Shown one piece after another: positions 44,357 through 55,165 of a DNA stretch of 64,000 bases. The position numbers and the translations under genes were made by a program. The notes under the pieces are model-generated. The model worked only from the letters and a program-made list of their open reading frames with translations, was not told the DNA's origin and ran no database searches. The stretch is from Candidatus Solibacter usitatus. GTDB taxonomy: Bacteria > Acidobacteriota > Terriglobia > Bryobacterales > Bryobacteraceae. Positions within the stretch are counted from its first letter, which is position 1. Each line of letters begins with the position of its first letter. The stretch is from the NCBI GenBank assembly GCA_016185465.1, contig JACPNO010000036.1, forward strand, positions 1-64,000, given 5' to 3'.

Positions 44357-45064
44357 TTACGCGGCCGTCGGCGATCGTTCAGCGCCGAATTGCTGAGCGG
44401 CTGCGGCGAATCCTGCGATGATGGGATGCGGTTTTGCGGAACTCGAGGACGTCTGCGGCACGAACAGCGTGCCAACGAAGAAGCGATGCGCCGGTAGCTC
44501 AAAGACGCGCACTTCGCCTTCCTGGTCGGTCGCGGAGAAACGTGCGCCGCCTTTTTCCATTTGGTCCCGGTAGGCCGGATTGAATCCAAAATTGCAATAG
44601 TAGCGCTCTTCGGCCTGATCGCTGCTGTAAAGCCGGTGGGCTAGCGTGCCAGGCAGTATGCGGACTTTCATCCGCGAGCCGCCGCGAAGCGAACACGCCA
44701 GGCGAGAGACAAACAGACAGGAGGCGGTGGCATCATATTCTTCGCTTACGGCCGCGCTTAATCCCAGGACGTTGCGGGCGAACTCGATGATGGCATGCTG
44801 AAAGCCGGCGCAGGTGCCCAGAAACGGCACACCGTTTTCACGCGCGTAGCGAATACCCTGGAGCGCGCCTTCTAAACTGCGATACGGGCTGGCGGGGGCG
44901 CACCACACGGCGGCGGAGCTGGAGAGAACGGACAAATCCATTGCGTCGGTGCGGACCCAGTGGGCCTGCAGGGCGCCTGGTGCGGCGTGATCGAGAGAGT
45001 CTTGAATCGTGGTGTGTGTATCGTTGGCGGGATCGAAATCGCCAATGACGCTTACGCGCAGCAT
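44357..45064 (-). CDS. Class-I glutamine-amidotransferase-like protein (CTP-synthase-like domain)
   Basis: The protein has 235 residues. It has LRVSVIGDFDPANDTHTTI at the start, the nucleophile loop FLGTCAGFQHAIIEFARN (Cys near residue 85), and a C-terminal ELPAHRFFVGTLFVPQTSS with the expected His. The domain resembles the GATase part of CTP synthase, but no synthetase half is present. Such stand-alone proteins are of unknown substrate. The last residues (EDAAAQQFGAERS-type tail) are poorly conserved. A decayed duplicate of its 3' third lies downstream. Confidence 0.85.
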   Translation of the reverse strand: MLRVSVIGDFDPANDTHTTIQDSLDHAAPGALQAHWVRTDAMDLSVLSSSAAVWCAPASPYRSLEGALQGIRYARENGVPFLGTCAGFQHAIIEFARNVLGLSAAVSEEYDATASCLFVSRLACSLRGGSRMKVRILPGTLAHRLYSSDQAEERYYCNFGFNPAYRDQMEKGGARFSATDQEGEVRVFELPAHRFFVGTLFVPQTSSSSAKPHPIIAGFAAAAQQFGAERSPTAA

Positions 45065-45090
45065 CGTTTCATCGTAACGCGGAGGAAGCA

Positions 45091-45116
45091 GGCAGGTCGG
45101 GGACCTGCCCCACTTA
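45091..45116. repeat. Palindromic REP-like element, single arm
   Basis: One arm of the element at 14693-14763, itself a hairpin (GCAGGTC-GGG-GACCTGC). On the minus strand its edge TAAGTGGGG supplies the TAA stop of the O-methyltransferase gene. The other arm is absent. Confidence 0.8.
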
Positions 45117-45776
45117 CTTTTTCACGGCTAGGGTTAGGCCGTCGCCTACTGGGACCATGGTCTGCCAGACGCGCTTGTCGGTGCGCATTGTGGCGTTGAA
45201 GGCGCGGATGGCGCGGGTGTCGGCATCGTTGGCTGCCGGGTCGATGACGCGGCCGTGCCACAGCACGTTGTCGACGGCAATCAAACCGCCGGGGCGCAGC
45301 AGCACCAGCGCGCGCTCGTAATAGTTGGCGTAGTTTTCTTTGTCGGCATCGATAAAGGCGAAGTCGAAAGTGCCGCTGCGGCCTTGGGCGATCAGCGCAT
45401 CGAGCGTTTGGATAGCCGGGGCCAGGCGCAGGTCGATTTTTTGTTCGACGCCGGCTTCGCGCCAGTACTTGCGGGCGATCGCGGTAAACTCGCTCGAAAT
45501 ATCGCAAGCGATGATCTTGCCCGCGGCGGGCAGCGCCAGCGCGACGGCGAGCGAACTATAGCCCGTAAACACGCCCACTTCGAGCGTGAGGCGGGCGTTG
45601 AGCAGATGCACCAGCAGCGCCATGAATTGCCCTTGCTCCGGGGTGATCTGCATTCCAGCCTGGGGATGGGCGGCGGTTTCTTCGCGCAGGCGCTGGAGTA
45701 TTTCCGGCTCCTGCAGGGAGACGCTGCGAAGGTAGTCCGCCAGCTCAGCGGTCATCGTAATTTTTATATGGGGCAT
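45114..45776 (-). CDS. O-methyltransferase (class I SAM-dependent, caffeoyl-CoA-OMT-like)
   Basis: The 220 residues show ITPEQGQFMALLVHLLNARL, SAM loop LEVGVFTGYSSLAVA, IIACDISSEFTAIARKYW, metal/catalytic FAFIDADKENYANYYERA and VDNVLWHGRV. This is the cation-dependent OMT family. ATG 45776 is used; the ATG at 45755 is also plausible. The substrate is not predictable; distant homologues act on catechols or lipid-like metabolites. Its stop codon is provided by the repeat at 45091. Confidence 0.9.
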   Translation of the reverse strand: MPHIKITMTAELADYLRSVSLQEPEILQRLREETAAHPQAGMQITPEQGQFMALLVHLLNARLTLEVGVFTGYSSLAVALALPAAGKIIACDISSEFTAIARKYWREAGVEQKIDLRLAPAIQTLDALIAQGRSGTFDFAFIDADKENYANYYERALVLLRPGGLIAVDNVLWHGRVIDPAANDADTRAIRAFNATMRTDKRVWQTMVPVGDGLTLAVKK

Positions 45777-45783
45777 GCGGAGG

Positions 45784-46512
45784 TTACCTTCCTACGGCGA
45801 GCCGGTCGGCCAGAACTTGCGGCAGGCCCGCGCGGCGAATTTTGTTTTGGGCGGTGGCCACGTCGTAGGGCACGCGATGGAACTGAACGATTCGTTCTTC
45901 GGGATTGTAGACGATGTAAGCGGCGCGCGGGTCACCGTCACGAGGCTGTCCGACCGATCCGGGATTGAGAAGATACGCGCACTCCGGGTCCAGCTCCACC
46001 AGACCGTCGGCGGGAATGCGCAGCAGGCGGGCGCGCTGGCGAATCCACACGAAGCCGCCTTGTAGATGGGTGTGTCCGAAGAAGGCCACCGGCGCTTCGA
46101 GATAAGAAAACACGGGCGCGGCGTCGCGTGCTTCGACGACGTACTGATCTTCGTCCATGGGCGAGCCGTGCATCAGGGCAAAACCGCCGGCCATGAGAGG
46201 GCCTTTGGGCAGGGCGCGGACATAGTCGGCATTTTCCGGGCCGAGCGCCTGCAGGGTCCAGGTGGCGGCGGCGCGCGCGACGGGATTGAACCATTCGAGA
46301 TCGTCGAGACCGGTGCAGGCGCGGTCGTGATTGCCGCGAACTACCATGGCAATATTGGCGCGAGTCCAATCGACAACCGGGTTCGGGTCGGCGCCATAGC
46401 CGATCAGGTCGCCGCAGCAAACGATGCGATCGTAGAGGCCGGCGGCTGATTCCAATACGGCCGCGAGCCCTTCCCAATTCGCATGGATGTCGCTGAGAAT
46501 GAGGTAGCGCAA
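45784..46512 (-). CDS. Metallophosphoesterase (YfcE/MJ0936-like)
   Basis: The protein has 242 residues from TTG 46512 with AGGA seven bases upstream. Calcineurin-like metal motifs are complete: DIHANW (D8, H10), CCGDLIGYGADPN, RGNHDRA, HGSPMD and FGHTHLQ. The family hydrolyses phosphodiesters or acts as a protein phosphatase; the substrate is unknown. It sits between the OMT and a second metallophosphoesterase with short gaps, so the three are likely cotranscribed. Confidence 0.92.
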   Translation of the reverse strand: MRYLILSDIHANWEGLAAVLESAAGLYDRIVCCGDLIGYGADPNPVVDWTRANIAMVVRGNHDRACTGLDDLEWFNPVARAAATWTLQALGPENADYVRALPKGPLMAGGFALMHGSPMDEDQYVVEARDAAPVFSYLEAPVAFFGHTHLQGGFVWIRQRARLLRIPADGLVELDPECAYLLNPGSVGQPRDGDPRAAYIVYNPEERIVQFHRVPYDVATAQNKIRRAGLPQVLADRLAVGR

Positions 46513-46521
46513 TTCGCGTTC

Positions 46522-47709
46522 CTAGGCCTTCCTCAAGCGCAACAACGCAGTCTCAGGCGGCGCGCCGATACGGGTGGGCATGGCGATGGTGCCAATGCCG
46601 CGCGTGACGTAAATCGACGAACGGCCGGAGCGGTAGGAGCCGTACACAAACGGCGTGAAGAATTTTGCCACGTTGAGAGAGCGGTGGAGAATTTCGACCG
46701 TCACTTGTCCGCCATGAGTGTGTCCGGCGAGGGTCAAGTCCCAACCCTGCTGCGCGGCAACCGGAAACACGTCGGGATTGTGGGACAGCAGGACATTCAC
46801 AGCGCCGGGGACTAGCAGTTTCCCGGCGCCGCGCAGATATTTTCCGGTCGTAGACATTTTCTGATAGTCCACACCACCGATGTTGAGGGTTGCGCTGCCA
46901 AAGCGCAATTGCCGGGCCCGGGAGCGGAGAAACCAGATGCCCAGGCGCGCGCCTTGCAGGGTGGTGTAGTCTTCGGCGTCGGTGTAGAGCTCGTGGTTGC
47001 CGAGGCATCCCAGGACGCCGGCCTCGGCGCGCAGGCGGGCGAGCTGATCGAGACAGGCGTCGAGCGGGTCGCCATGCATGGAGATGAGGTCGCCGGTGAC
47101 TACGGCGACGTGCGGGCGCAATTCATTGGCGGCGTCGATGACGCGGGCAAATTCGGCGGCGCTGAGAAACGCGCTCAGATGAATATCACTGAGCTGGACC
47201 AGGCGGAGGCCGGCAAGATCATCGGGCAATCCGGCGATGGTGACGTCAATTTCGCGAATTCTAAAATTGGTGCGCTCGAGGAATGTTCCCCAGCCCAGCA
47301 CGGCGAACGGCGAGGCAATGGCCGCGCTGCCAGCGGCAAGCAACAAGCGGCGGCGCGCCGGATTCTGAGGAGCCGGCGGAATTTCGTCCGGCCAAACTTT
47401 GGTGAGGCGCAGGAACTGGTAGATGACCCAGCCACCGGTCGAGCCGCAGCCCCAAAGGTACACGGCTGCCCGCACGCCGCCGCCAATCTTGTAATCCAGG
47501 GGATTCCAGGCGGCAATGGTGTGATAGCTGATCAGAATGCCAAAGAGGATGATGGCGGCGCAGGCGATCAACACGCGGCGCACCACATTTACTGGTACCC
47601 AGCCCGACTTCGCCGTCCAGTCTAAAATGGCGCGGCCCATGCGCCATTGCGCGAAGGCCATGATCAGGTAGACGATCGTTTCCGCGGTGCGTCCGAAGAA
47701 GAATCCCAT
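46522..47709 (-). CDS. Membrane-anchored metallophosphoesterase (YkuE-like)
   Basis: The protein has 395 residues. Two to four N-terminal helices and a loop (about 1-145, with RRRLLLAAGSAAIASPFAVL forming the last helix) precede a metallophosphoesterase domain with LSDIHLSAF, VVTGDLISMHG, LGNHELY, LSHNPDVF and LAGHTHGGQ. The catalytic domain is probably on the outer face of the inner membrane, as for YkuE-type enzymes, which act on lipid-linked substrates such as UDP-diacylglucosamine relatives. Substrate assignment is not possible here. Confidence 0.9.
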   Translation of the reverse strand: MGFFFGRTAETIVYLIMAFAQWRMGRAILDWTAKSGWVPVNVVRRVLIACAAIILFGILISYHTIAAWNPLDYKIGGGVRAAVYLWGCGSTGGWVIYQFLRLTKVWPDEIPPAPQNPARRRLLLAAGSAAIASPFAVLGWGTFLERTNFRIREIDVTIAGLPDDLAGLRLVQLSDIHLSAFLSAAEFARVIDAANELRPHVAVVTGDLISMHGDPLDACLDQLARLRAEAGVLGCLGNHELYTDAEDYTTLQGARLGIWFLRSRARQLRFGSATLNIGGVDYQKMSTTGKYLRGAGKLLVPGAVNVLLSHNPDVFPVAAQQGWDLTLAGHTHGGQVTVEILHRSLNVAKFFTPFVYGSYRSGRSSIYVTRGIGTIAMPTRIGAPPETALLRLRKA

Positions 47710-47716
47710 TCACTCC

Positions 47717-48460
47717 CTATCCTTCTATTCTAATCGGCGCAAGCCACGCGTTCGTGAGCACGGCCATCGCGGCAATGGCGGCGGTCTCGGCGCGCATGAT
47801 CTGAAAGCCGGCGGACACGGCTGTGAAACCGGCGGCTGGGAGGAGGGCTCGCTCGTCCTCGGTCCAGCCGCCTTCCGGGCCTACGGCCAGCGCTACCGTG
47901 TCACCGTGACGGCGCTCGATCGACATTGCGGCGGTCAGCAGCGGCGGCGCACCCGGATTTTCTTCCAGCGCGAAGCGATACTTTGCCGGCTGGGTAGTGG
48001 CTTGCTTCAACGTGGCAGGTTCGGCGATTTCCGGAAGATGCACTCGGCGCGACTGCTGGCTGGCTTCCCGCGCCACGCGCTGCCAGCGCTCCCGGCGCTT
48101 CTCAGCCGCCTTGGCCAAGCCCTTCTCGCTGCGCTCGCAATCCATCGGGACGATTTTGGCGACGCCGAGCTCGGTAGCTTTTTCCACGATCCACTCGAAG
48201 CGGTCGAACTTGATGAGCGCGGCCAGCAGCGTGATTTCTACCGGCGGAGCGGTGAAGTCCAGCGGCTCGACGATGCGAAACAGCACGCGCTGGGCGGAGA
48301 CCTCGGCGATTTCGGCGAGATACAACGCGTGGCCGTCGGAAACTTCGTAGCGCTGGCCGGGGGTGGCGCGCAGAACGCGGGACAAATGGCGGGCTTCGTC
48401 GCCGGCGAGTTCGGCGCGGCCGTCATGCACACGGTCTACAAAGAAGCGTCGACGCGCCAT
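47717..48460 (-). CDS. rsmE: 16S rRNA (uracil(1498)-N(3))-methyltransferase
   Basis: The protein has 247 residues, normal for RsmE. It has an N-terminal PUA-like domain (RRFFVDRVHDGRAELAGDEA, HLSRVLRATPGQ) and a C-terminal SPOUT knot with EKATELGVAKIVPMDCERSE, AVGPEGGWTEDERALL and MRAETAAIAAMAVL. It methylates U1498 of 16S rRNA in assembled 30S subunits. Starts 56 bases from the divergent ruvA. Confidence 0.95.
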   Translation of the reverse strand: MARRRFFVDRVHDGRAELAGDEARHLSRVLRATPGQRYEVSDGHALYLAEIAEVSAQRVLFRIVEPLDFTAPPVEITLLAALIKFDRFEWIVEKATELGVAKIVPMDCERSEKGLAKAAEKRRERWQRVAREASQQSRRVHLPEIAEPATLKQATTQPAKYRFALEENPGAPPLLTAAMSIERRHGDTVALAVGPEGGWTEDERALLPAAGFTAVSAGFQIMRAETAAIAAMAVLTNAWLAPIRIEG

Positions 48461-48516
48461 GGATTATTTCGCCGCTACCGCTTGCGTGGCATACTGTTGT
48501 GGCACGGCCTTTCCCT

Positions 48517-49107
48517 ATGATCGCAATTTTGCGCGGAGTGTTGACGGAAAAGAGCCCTAACCAGGCGATCGTCGACGTCGGCGGAGTTGGCTACGAAGTG
48601 AACATTCCGGTCTCCACCTACACCGGGCTGCCGGAAGCGGGCCGCGAAGTGCGGCTGCGCATCCACACCCACGTGCGCGAGGATTTGCTGGCGCTTTACG
48701 GTTTTCTTTCGGAAGACGAAAAGAACCTGTTCGAAAAGCTGATTAGCGTGAGCGGCATCGGGCCGTCGCTTGCGATCAAAGTGCTCTCGGGTCTGGCGGC
48801 GGTGGAATTGATTGGCGCTATTCGTAAGGGAGAAGTGGAGCGGTTGGTGAGGATTCCCGGCGTCGGCAAGAAGACGGCCGAGCGCATGATCCTGGAGCTG
48901 CGTGACAAACTGCCGCTTCCGGTTGGAGACGGCGGGGGAACGGCGGCGCCGGCGCTGGGATCGATCGAGCAGGATGTGATGTCGGCGCTGCTGAACCTGG
49001 GCTGCGCGCGGCCGGCCGCTGAAACGGCGGTGCGCAAAGCACGAGCGGCCGGAGTTCCGGTGGAGTTCGAACCGTTATTTCGCCGCGCCCTGGAACTGGT
49101 AAGGTAA
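48517..49107 (+). CDS. ruvA: Holliday junction DNA helicase subunit RuvA
   Basis: The 196 residues run from ATG 48517 (MIAILRGVLTEK); an in-frame upstream start at 48499 would add six residues not seen in the family. OB-fold domain I, the two helix-hairpin-helix motifs of domain II (LISVSGIGPSLAIKVLSG and LVRIPGVGKKTAERMILE) and a small domain III are present. It binds four-way junctions and recruits RuvB. ruvB follows after 10 bases. Confidence 0.95.
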   Translation: MIAILRGVLTEKSPNQAIVDVGGVGYEVNIPVSTYTGLPEAGREVRLRIHTHVREDLLALYGFLSEDEKNLFEKLISVSGIGPSLAIKVLSGLAAVELIGAIRKGEVERLVRIPGVGKKTAERMILELRDKLPLPVGDGGGTAAPALGSIEQDVMSALLNLGCARPAAETAVRKARAAGVPVEFEPLFRRALELVR

Positions 49108-49117
49108 GCTGACAACG

Positions 49118-50146
49118 ATGGCCGATCCCCGCATCGTTTCCGCGGCCCCCCTGGAAGATGAGGCGCAATTTGAAGTTGGATTGCGGCCACGGCGGCTGGC
49201 GGATTTCACCGGACAAACCAAGCTCAAGGAAAATCTGGCGATCGCCATCGCGGCGGCCAAGCAGCGCGGCGAAGCCATGGACCACGTGCTGCTCTACGGA
49301 CCGCCGGGCCTAGGCAAGACCACGCTCGCGGCCATTATCGCCGAGGAGCTGGGCGTGGAATTCGAGCAGACCGCCGGGCCCATTCTGCAAAAGAAGCTCG
49401 ACCTGACCGGGGTGCTGAGCAACATCCGCGAACGGCAGGTTTTTTTCATCGACGAAATCCATCGCCTGCTGCCGGATGTGGAGGAAATGCTGTACTCGGC
49501 GATTGAGGATTTTCGGGTGGATATTCTGGTGGGAGCCGGACCCGGGGCGCGCACGCATTCGCTGTCAATTCCGCGCTTCACGGCCATCGGGGCCACGACG
49601 CGGCAGGGTCTGGTAAGCGCGCCGCTGCGCGGACGTTTCGGCTTAGTGCTGCGGCTGAACCATTACGGCGTCGATGAGCTGAAGCAGATCGTGAAGCGAT
49701 CGGCGCGGCTGTTGAGCGTGGATGTGGATGATGAAGGCGGGGCGGAAATTGCGCGCCGCAGCCGGGGGACGCCGCGCATTGCGAATCGTTTATTGCGCCG
49801 TGTGCGGGATTACGCGCAGGTGCGGGCCGACGGGCGTGTGACCCGCGAGACGGCGGAGACGGCGCTCGACCTGCTGGAAGTGGATCGCTTCGGGCTGGAC
49901 GAAATCGATCAGAAGATCATGTTGACGGTATTGAAAAATTACAGCGGCGGGCCGGTGGGGTTGAATACCATCGGGGCATCGATCGGCGAAGAGCCGGAGA
50001 CGATCGAGGAAGTTTACGAGCCGTATTTGATCCAGCTGGGATTTCTGCATCGCACGCCGCGCGGGCGCGTGGCTACCGAGAGTGCGTTTGATTATTTCAA
50101 GGTGCAGCGGAAGCTTCGGATTGGGGATCAGCCGGGACTATTGTAA
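49118..50146 (+). CDS. ruvB: Holliday junction DNA helicase RuvB
   Basis: The protein has 342 residues. It has LRPRRLADFTGQTKLKENL, Walker A YGPPGLGKTTLA, Walker B VFFIDEIHRLLPDVEE, sensor-1 IGATTRQG, arginine-finger LRGRFGLVLRL and a C-terminal winged helix. This AAA+ motor drives branch migration with RuvA. No ruvC is in the window. Confidence 0.97.
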   Translation: MADPRIVSAAPLEDEAQFEVGLRPRRLADFTGQTKLKENLAIAIAAAKQRGEAMDHVLLYGPPGLGKTTLAAIIAEELGVEFEQTAGPILQKKLDLTGVLSNIRERQVFFIDEIHRLLPDVEEMLYSAIEDFRVDILVGAGPGARTHSLSIPRFTAIGATTRQGLVSAPLRGRFGLVLRLNHYGVDELKQIVKRSARLLSVDVDDEGGAEIARRSRGTPRIANRLLRRVRDYAQVRADGRVTRETAETALDLLEVDRFGLDEIDQKIMLTVLKNYSGGPVGLNTIGASIGEEPETIEEVYEPYLIQLGFLHRTPRGRVATESAFDYFKVQRKLRIGDQPGLL

Positions 50147-50157
50147 GGCAATTTTCT

Positions 50158-50181
50158 CGCAGAGGCGCAGAGAACGCAGAG
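50158..50181. repeat. Three copies of CGCAGAG
   Basis: CGCAGAG occurs at 50158, 50166 and 50175 in the 37-base space between ruvB and folK. It is a short purine-rich tandem that might serve as a degenerate Shine-Dalgarno region for folK. Confidence 0.4.
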
Positions 50182-50183
50182 TT

Positions 50184-50690
50184 TTGAAGATCGTTTATTT
50201 GGGATTGGGATCGAACGTCGGTGATCGGGAAGTCTGGCTGCGGAAGGCTGTCGATTTGCTCGAATCGCGCGAGCTGCGCATTCTGCGAATTTCGCCCGCT
50301 TATGAAACTGAGCCGCAGGGACGCCGCAACCAGCGCTGGTTTCTGAACGCCGTCGCCGAAGCGGAGACGGAATTGTTTCCTCTGCAATTGCTGCGCAGGA
50401 TCGGCAAGATCGAAAAGGAGCTGGGTCGCAAGCGGCTGGCGGAGAACGCCCCGCGCACTATCGATATCGATATTTTGTTCTACGGGAATGCCGTGGTGTC
50501 GACGGCTGCGCTCGAAATTCCTCATCCGCGGTTGCGGGAGCGGCGTTTCGTGCTGGCGCCGCTGGCCGATCTGGCGCCTGAGCTGCGCGACCCGGTGACG
50601 CGCCGGACCATTCGCGAGCTGCTGGCGGCGACAGCGGGACAGAACGTCCGCAGGGCGGATGTTATAATCGCTGCAAGGAACTTGCCGTGA
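50184..50690 (+). CDS. folK: 2-amino-4-hydroxy-6-hydroxymethyldihydropteridine diphosphokinase
   Basis: TTG 50184 is the start that begins exactly at the family N terminus ([15 protein letters not shown]), giving 168 residues. Conserved HPPK motifs are present: [35 protein letters not shown] and [18 protein letters not shown]. It transfers pyrophosphate to the pterin in folate synthesis. Its stop overlaps the fsa start (GTGA). Confidence 0.93.
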   Translation: MKIVYLGLGSNVGDREVWLRKAVDLLESRELRILRISPAYETEPQGRRNQRWFLNAVAEAETELFPLQLLRRIGKIEKELGRKRLAENAPRTIDIDILFYGNAVVSTAALEIPHPRLRERRFVLAPLADLAPELRDPVTRRTIRELLAATAGQNVRRADVIIAARNLP

Positions 50691-51349
50691 AATTCTTTTT
50701 AGACACTGCGAATCTTGATGAACTGAAAAAAGGCGCCTCCTGGGGCATTGTGGATGGCGTCACCACCAATCCCTCGCTGATCGCCAAAGAGGGCAAGCCC
50801 ATCGCTGAGCAGATTCGCGCTATTTGCGATATCGTCGACGGCGACATCAGCGCAGAGGTAGTCGCCACCGAAGCCCAGGCCATGATTCGCGAAGGCCGCG
50901 AGCTGGCGCGCATCCACAAGAATGTCGTGGTGAAATGTCCGCTGACACGGGACGGCATCAAAGCGACGTCCGCGTTGAGCAAGGACGGGCTGCGCGTCAA
51001 CGTGACGCTTTGCTTCTCGGCCGGGCAGGCGCTCATCGCCGCCAAAGCCGGGGCGTATATCATCAGCCCGTTTGTGGGACGCCTGGATGACATCGGCTGG
51101 ACCGGCATGGAGCTGATCCGCAGCATCATGACGATTTACAAGAACTACGGCTTCAAGACCCAGGTGCTGGCCGCTTCGCTGCGGTCGCCAACGCATGTGA
51201 TCGACGCCGGCCTGGCGGGCGCGCATATCGGCACGCTGCCTTTCAAGGTGCTGGACATGCTGTTCAATCATCCGTTGACCGACAAAGGCCTGGAGCAGTT
51301 CCTCAAGGACTACGCCAAGGTCTTCCAGGAGACTCCGGTAGCCGGCTAG
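50687..51349 (+). CDS. fsa: Fructose-6-phosphate aldolase / transaldolase-like (Fsa/TalC)
   Basis: The protein has 220 residues from GTG 50687. It has [32 protein letters not shown], the Schiff-base lysine K83 in [11 protein letters not shown], and [15 protein letters not shown]. The short length matches the Fsa/MipB/TalC subgroup rather than classical transaldolase. The reaction could be transaldolase or fructose-6-phosphate cleavage, which cannot be separated by sequence alone. Coupled to folK. Confidence 0.93.
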   Translation: MKFFLDTANLDELKKGASWGIVDGVTTNPSLIAKEGKPIAEQIRAICDIVDGDISAEVVATEAQAMIREGRELARIHKNVVVKCPLTRDGIKATSALSKDGLRVNVTLCFSAGQALIAAKAGAYIISPFVGRLDDIGWTGMELIRSIMTIYKNYGFKTQVLAASLRSPTHVIDAGLAGAHIGTLPFKVLDMLFNHPLTDKGLEQFLKDYAKVFQETPVAG

Positions 51350-51732
51350 TGACCAGCGGTACGGTAGGACTGTTGGCGGGACTGGCGCTGCTGGGCGCAG
51401 GTGGCGCTTTTGGCATTCGCGCCTATTTGCGCAGCCGCCCCTCCGCGTCTGAACTGGAGCGCCGCCGCCGGGCGATGCTGCACGCCAACGGCAAGATGGG
51501 CGACGCCAATCTCATCGAACTGAGGGACGGCGTGATGTTTTATTCCTACGCGGTACGCGGTGTGGAGTACCACGCCACTCAGGATGTCAGCGACGTGGCG
51601 CACATTCTGCCTGCGGATGCATGGACGTCGATTGGACCCATTTCTGTGAAGTACGACGGGCGCAATCCCGCCAACTCTATCGTGCTGTGCGAGGAATGGA
51701 GCGGTTTGCGCGTGACCCAGCCGCGGGGATAA
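51349..51732 (+). CDS. Hypothetical single-pass membrane protein
   Basis: The 127 residues from GTG 51349, overlapping the fsa stop by one base, comprise one N-terminal helix (GTVGLLAGLALLGAGGAFGI), then a basic SELERRRRAML segment and a beta-rich domain (DGVMFYSYAVRGVEYHATQD, ISVKYDGRNPANSIVLCEEW). The pattern resembles DUF3592-type soluble domains attached to a membrane anchor, but the match is weak. Likely cotranscribed with folK-fsa. Confidence 0.65.
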   Translation: MTSGTVGLLAGLALLGAGGAFGIRAYLRSRPSASELERRRRAMLHANGKMGDANLIELRDGVMFYSYAVRGVEYHATQDVSDVAHILPADAWTSIGPISVKYDGRNPANSIVLCEEWSGLRVTQPRG

Positions 51733-51781
51733 GTTGCGTTACTATTGAAGTATTCAGTTTCCACTTCCAGGAGAGCACCGC

Positions 51782-52174
51782 ATGATTGCTTCACACCGTT
51801 GGAAATCGGCAGTTGTCTTTGTGTCCGCGATTGCTTTGTTCGGAGCCGGGTTGGTGTTGGGCGCCAACAAGTATGGGCGGCCTACTTCCATCATTCACTT
51901 ATCCACGGGAGAATGGACGTCTGACTCGACGCCGGAGCAGCGGCAGGCGGCGATCGACGGCGTCAAGACCATGGCGGCGGAAATCCCGGGCATCAAGAAT
52001 ATCTGGATCAAAGCCATTCGCGTGCAGCCGCGTGAATTTCATTACGCCTTCGTCATCGAGTTCGAGGATAAGGCCGCGGCCGATCGCTACATCGATCATC
52101 CGGCGCACAAGGAGTGGATGAAAATTTACGAGCCGATTCGCAAGGACAGCCGGTCGACGCAGGTCACCAACTAG
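51782..52174 (+). CDS. Exported Dabb-type (stress-responsive alpha/beta barrel) protein
   Basis: AGGAGA eight bases before ATG 51782. The 130 residues start with a signal or anchor (AVVFVSAIALFGAGLVLGA). They then follow the dimeric ferredoxin-like Dabb pattern: IIHLSTGEWTSDSTPEQRQA, AIDGVKTMAAEIPGIKNI and FHYAFVIEFEDKAAADRYID with HPAHKEW. Function in this family is mostly unknown; some members act in small-molecule degradation. Confidence 0.75.
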   Translation: MIASHRWKSAVVFVSAIALFGAGLVLGANKYGRPTSIIHLSTGEWTSDSTPEQRQAAIDGVKTMAAEIPGIKNIWIKAIRVQPREFHYAFVIEFEDKAAADRYIDHPAHKEWMKIYEPIRKDSRSTQVTN

Positions 52175-52205
52175 CGGCTCGCCGCGCATACGCTATGATG
52201 CATAG

Positions 52206-53668
<1,463 letters not shown>

Positions 53669-53669
<1 letters not shown>

Positions 53670-55165
53670 TGTTCCAAAAAATTCTCATTGCCAATCGAGG
53701 GGAAATCGCCGTGCGCATCATGCGTACGCTGCGCGAGATGGGGATCCGCACGGTCGCCGTGTATTCCGATGCGGACCGCGCCGCGGCCCACGTACGCTGG
53801 GCGGATGAAGCGTTCCATCTGGGACCTGCGCCGTCGAGAGAGAGCTATCTGCGCATCGACCGCATCCTGGAAGCGGCGTGCGCGCATGGCGCCGAAGCCA
53901 TTCATCCCGGCTACGGATTTCTGAGCGAAAATGCGGAATTCGCCGCGGCTTGCGAAAGCGCAGGGTTCGTGTTCATCGGCCCGCCGGCGGATTCCATTCG
54001 CAAGATGGGATCGAAAACCGCTGCGCGCGAGCTGGCGATTGCAGCGGGAGTTCCGGTGGTGCCGGGCATGCGTGATGGGGCGAAATCGCCTGCCGAAGCC
54101 GGCGTTTTTGCGCGAACCTGCGGCTATCCGGTCCTGTTGAAAGCGGTGGCGGGCGGCGGCGGCAAAGGCATGCGCCGCGTGGATCGCGATGAGGACTTGG
54201 AAGGAGCTTTTCGCGATGCGTCGAGCGAGGCCGGGCGCGCGTTCGGCGATGCTTCAGTTTACATCGAGAAGCTGATCGAAAATCCGCGCCACATCGAGAT
54301 TCAACTGCTCGGCGACAAGCACGGGCACATGATTCACCTGGGCGAGCGCGAATGCTCCATCCAGCGGCGGCATCAAAAAATTCTGGAAGAGTGCCCTTCG
54401 CCGCTGCTGGCGTCGAAGCCGGAGATGCGCCAAAAAATGGGCGAAGCGGCCATACGCGCGGCGCGCGCCGCCGGCTACTACAACGCGGGCACGGTCGAAT
54501 TTCTGGTCGAGCGCAACGAAAACTTCTACTTCCTGGAAATGAACACGCGCTTGCAGGTGGAGCATCCGGTGACCGAGCTGGTGACCGGCCTCGATCTGGT
54601 TCGCTGGCAGGTGGAAATTGCCGCGGGGGAAAAACTCACCATCGCGCAGGAAGACTTGGCCTGGCAGGGCGCGGCCATCGAATGCCGCGTATATGCGGAA
54701 GATCCCGACAACCAGTTTTTCCCGTCGGCGGGGAAAATCACTGGGCTGCATGAACCTGCTGGGCCAGGCGTGCGCCTGGATTCGGGAATTTATGACGGAT
54801 GGAACGTGCCTCTGGAGTACGATCCCATGCTGGCGAAACTGGCGGTGTGGGCGGGCACGCGCAACCACGCCATTGCACGCATGCGGCGCGCGATCGAGGA
54901 GTATCATGTTGCGGGCGTGCAGACGAATTTGAGTTTGTTTGCCGACTTGGTGAGCGACGAAGCGTTCGTGAGCGGCGACTTGCATACGGGATTCCTGGAA
55001 GAGTTTTTCCAACGGCGCAAGGCGTACGCCGCGGATGCGGATATCGAAGCGGTGGCTGCATTGGCGGCTCATGCGGCACGTCCCTTGACGAGGATAGAGA
55101 ATGGCCCGGCTGCCGCGCCTGCGTCGCGGTGGAAAGCGGCGGGCCGCGACGGATTGCTGCGATGA
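53669..55165 (+). CDS. accC: Biotin carboxylase subunit (AccC-type)
   Basis: The protein has 498 residues from GTG 53669. It has KILIANRGEIAVRIMRTLRE, IHPGYGFLSENAEFA, the ATP-binding loop AVAGGGGKGMRRV near 155-168, GERECSIQRRHQKILEECPS and EMNTRLQVEHPVTELVTG. It carboxylates biotin using bicarbonate and ATP. Together with the overlapping biotin-carrier gene it forms the alpha part of an acyl-CoA carboxylase; no carboxyltransferase gene is in the window. Confidence 0.93.
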
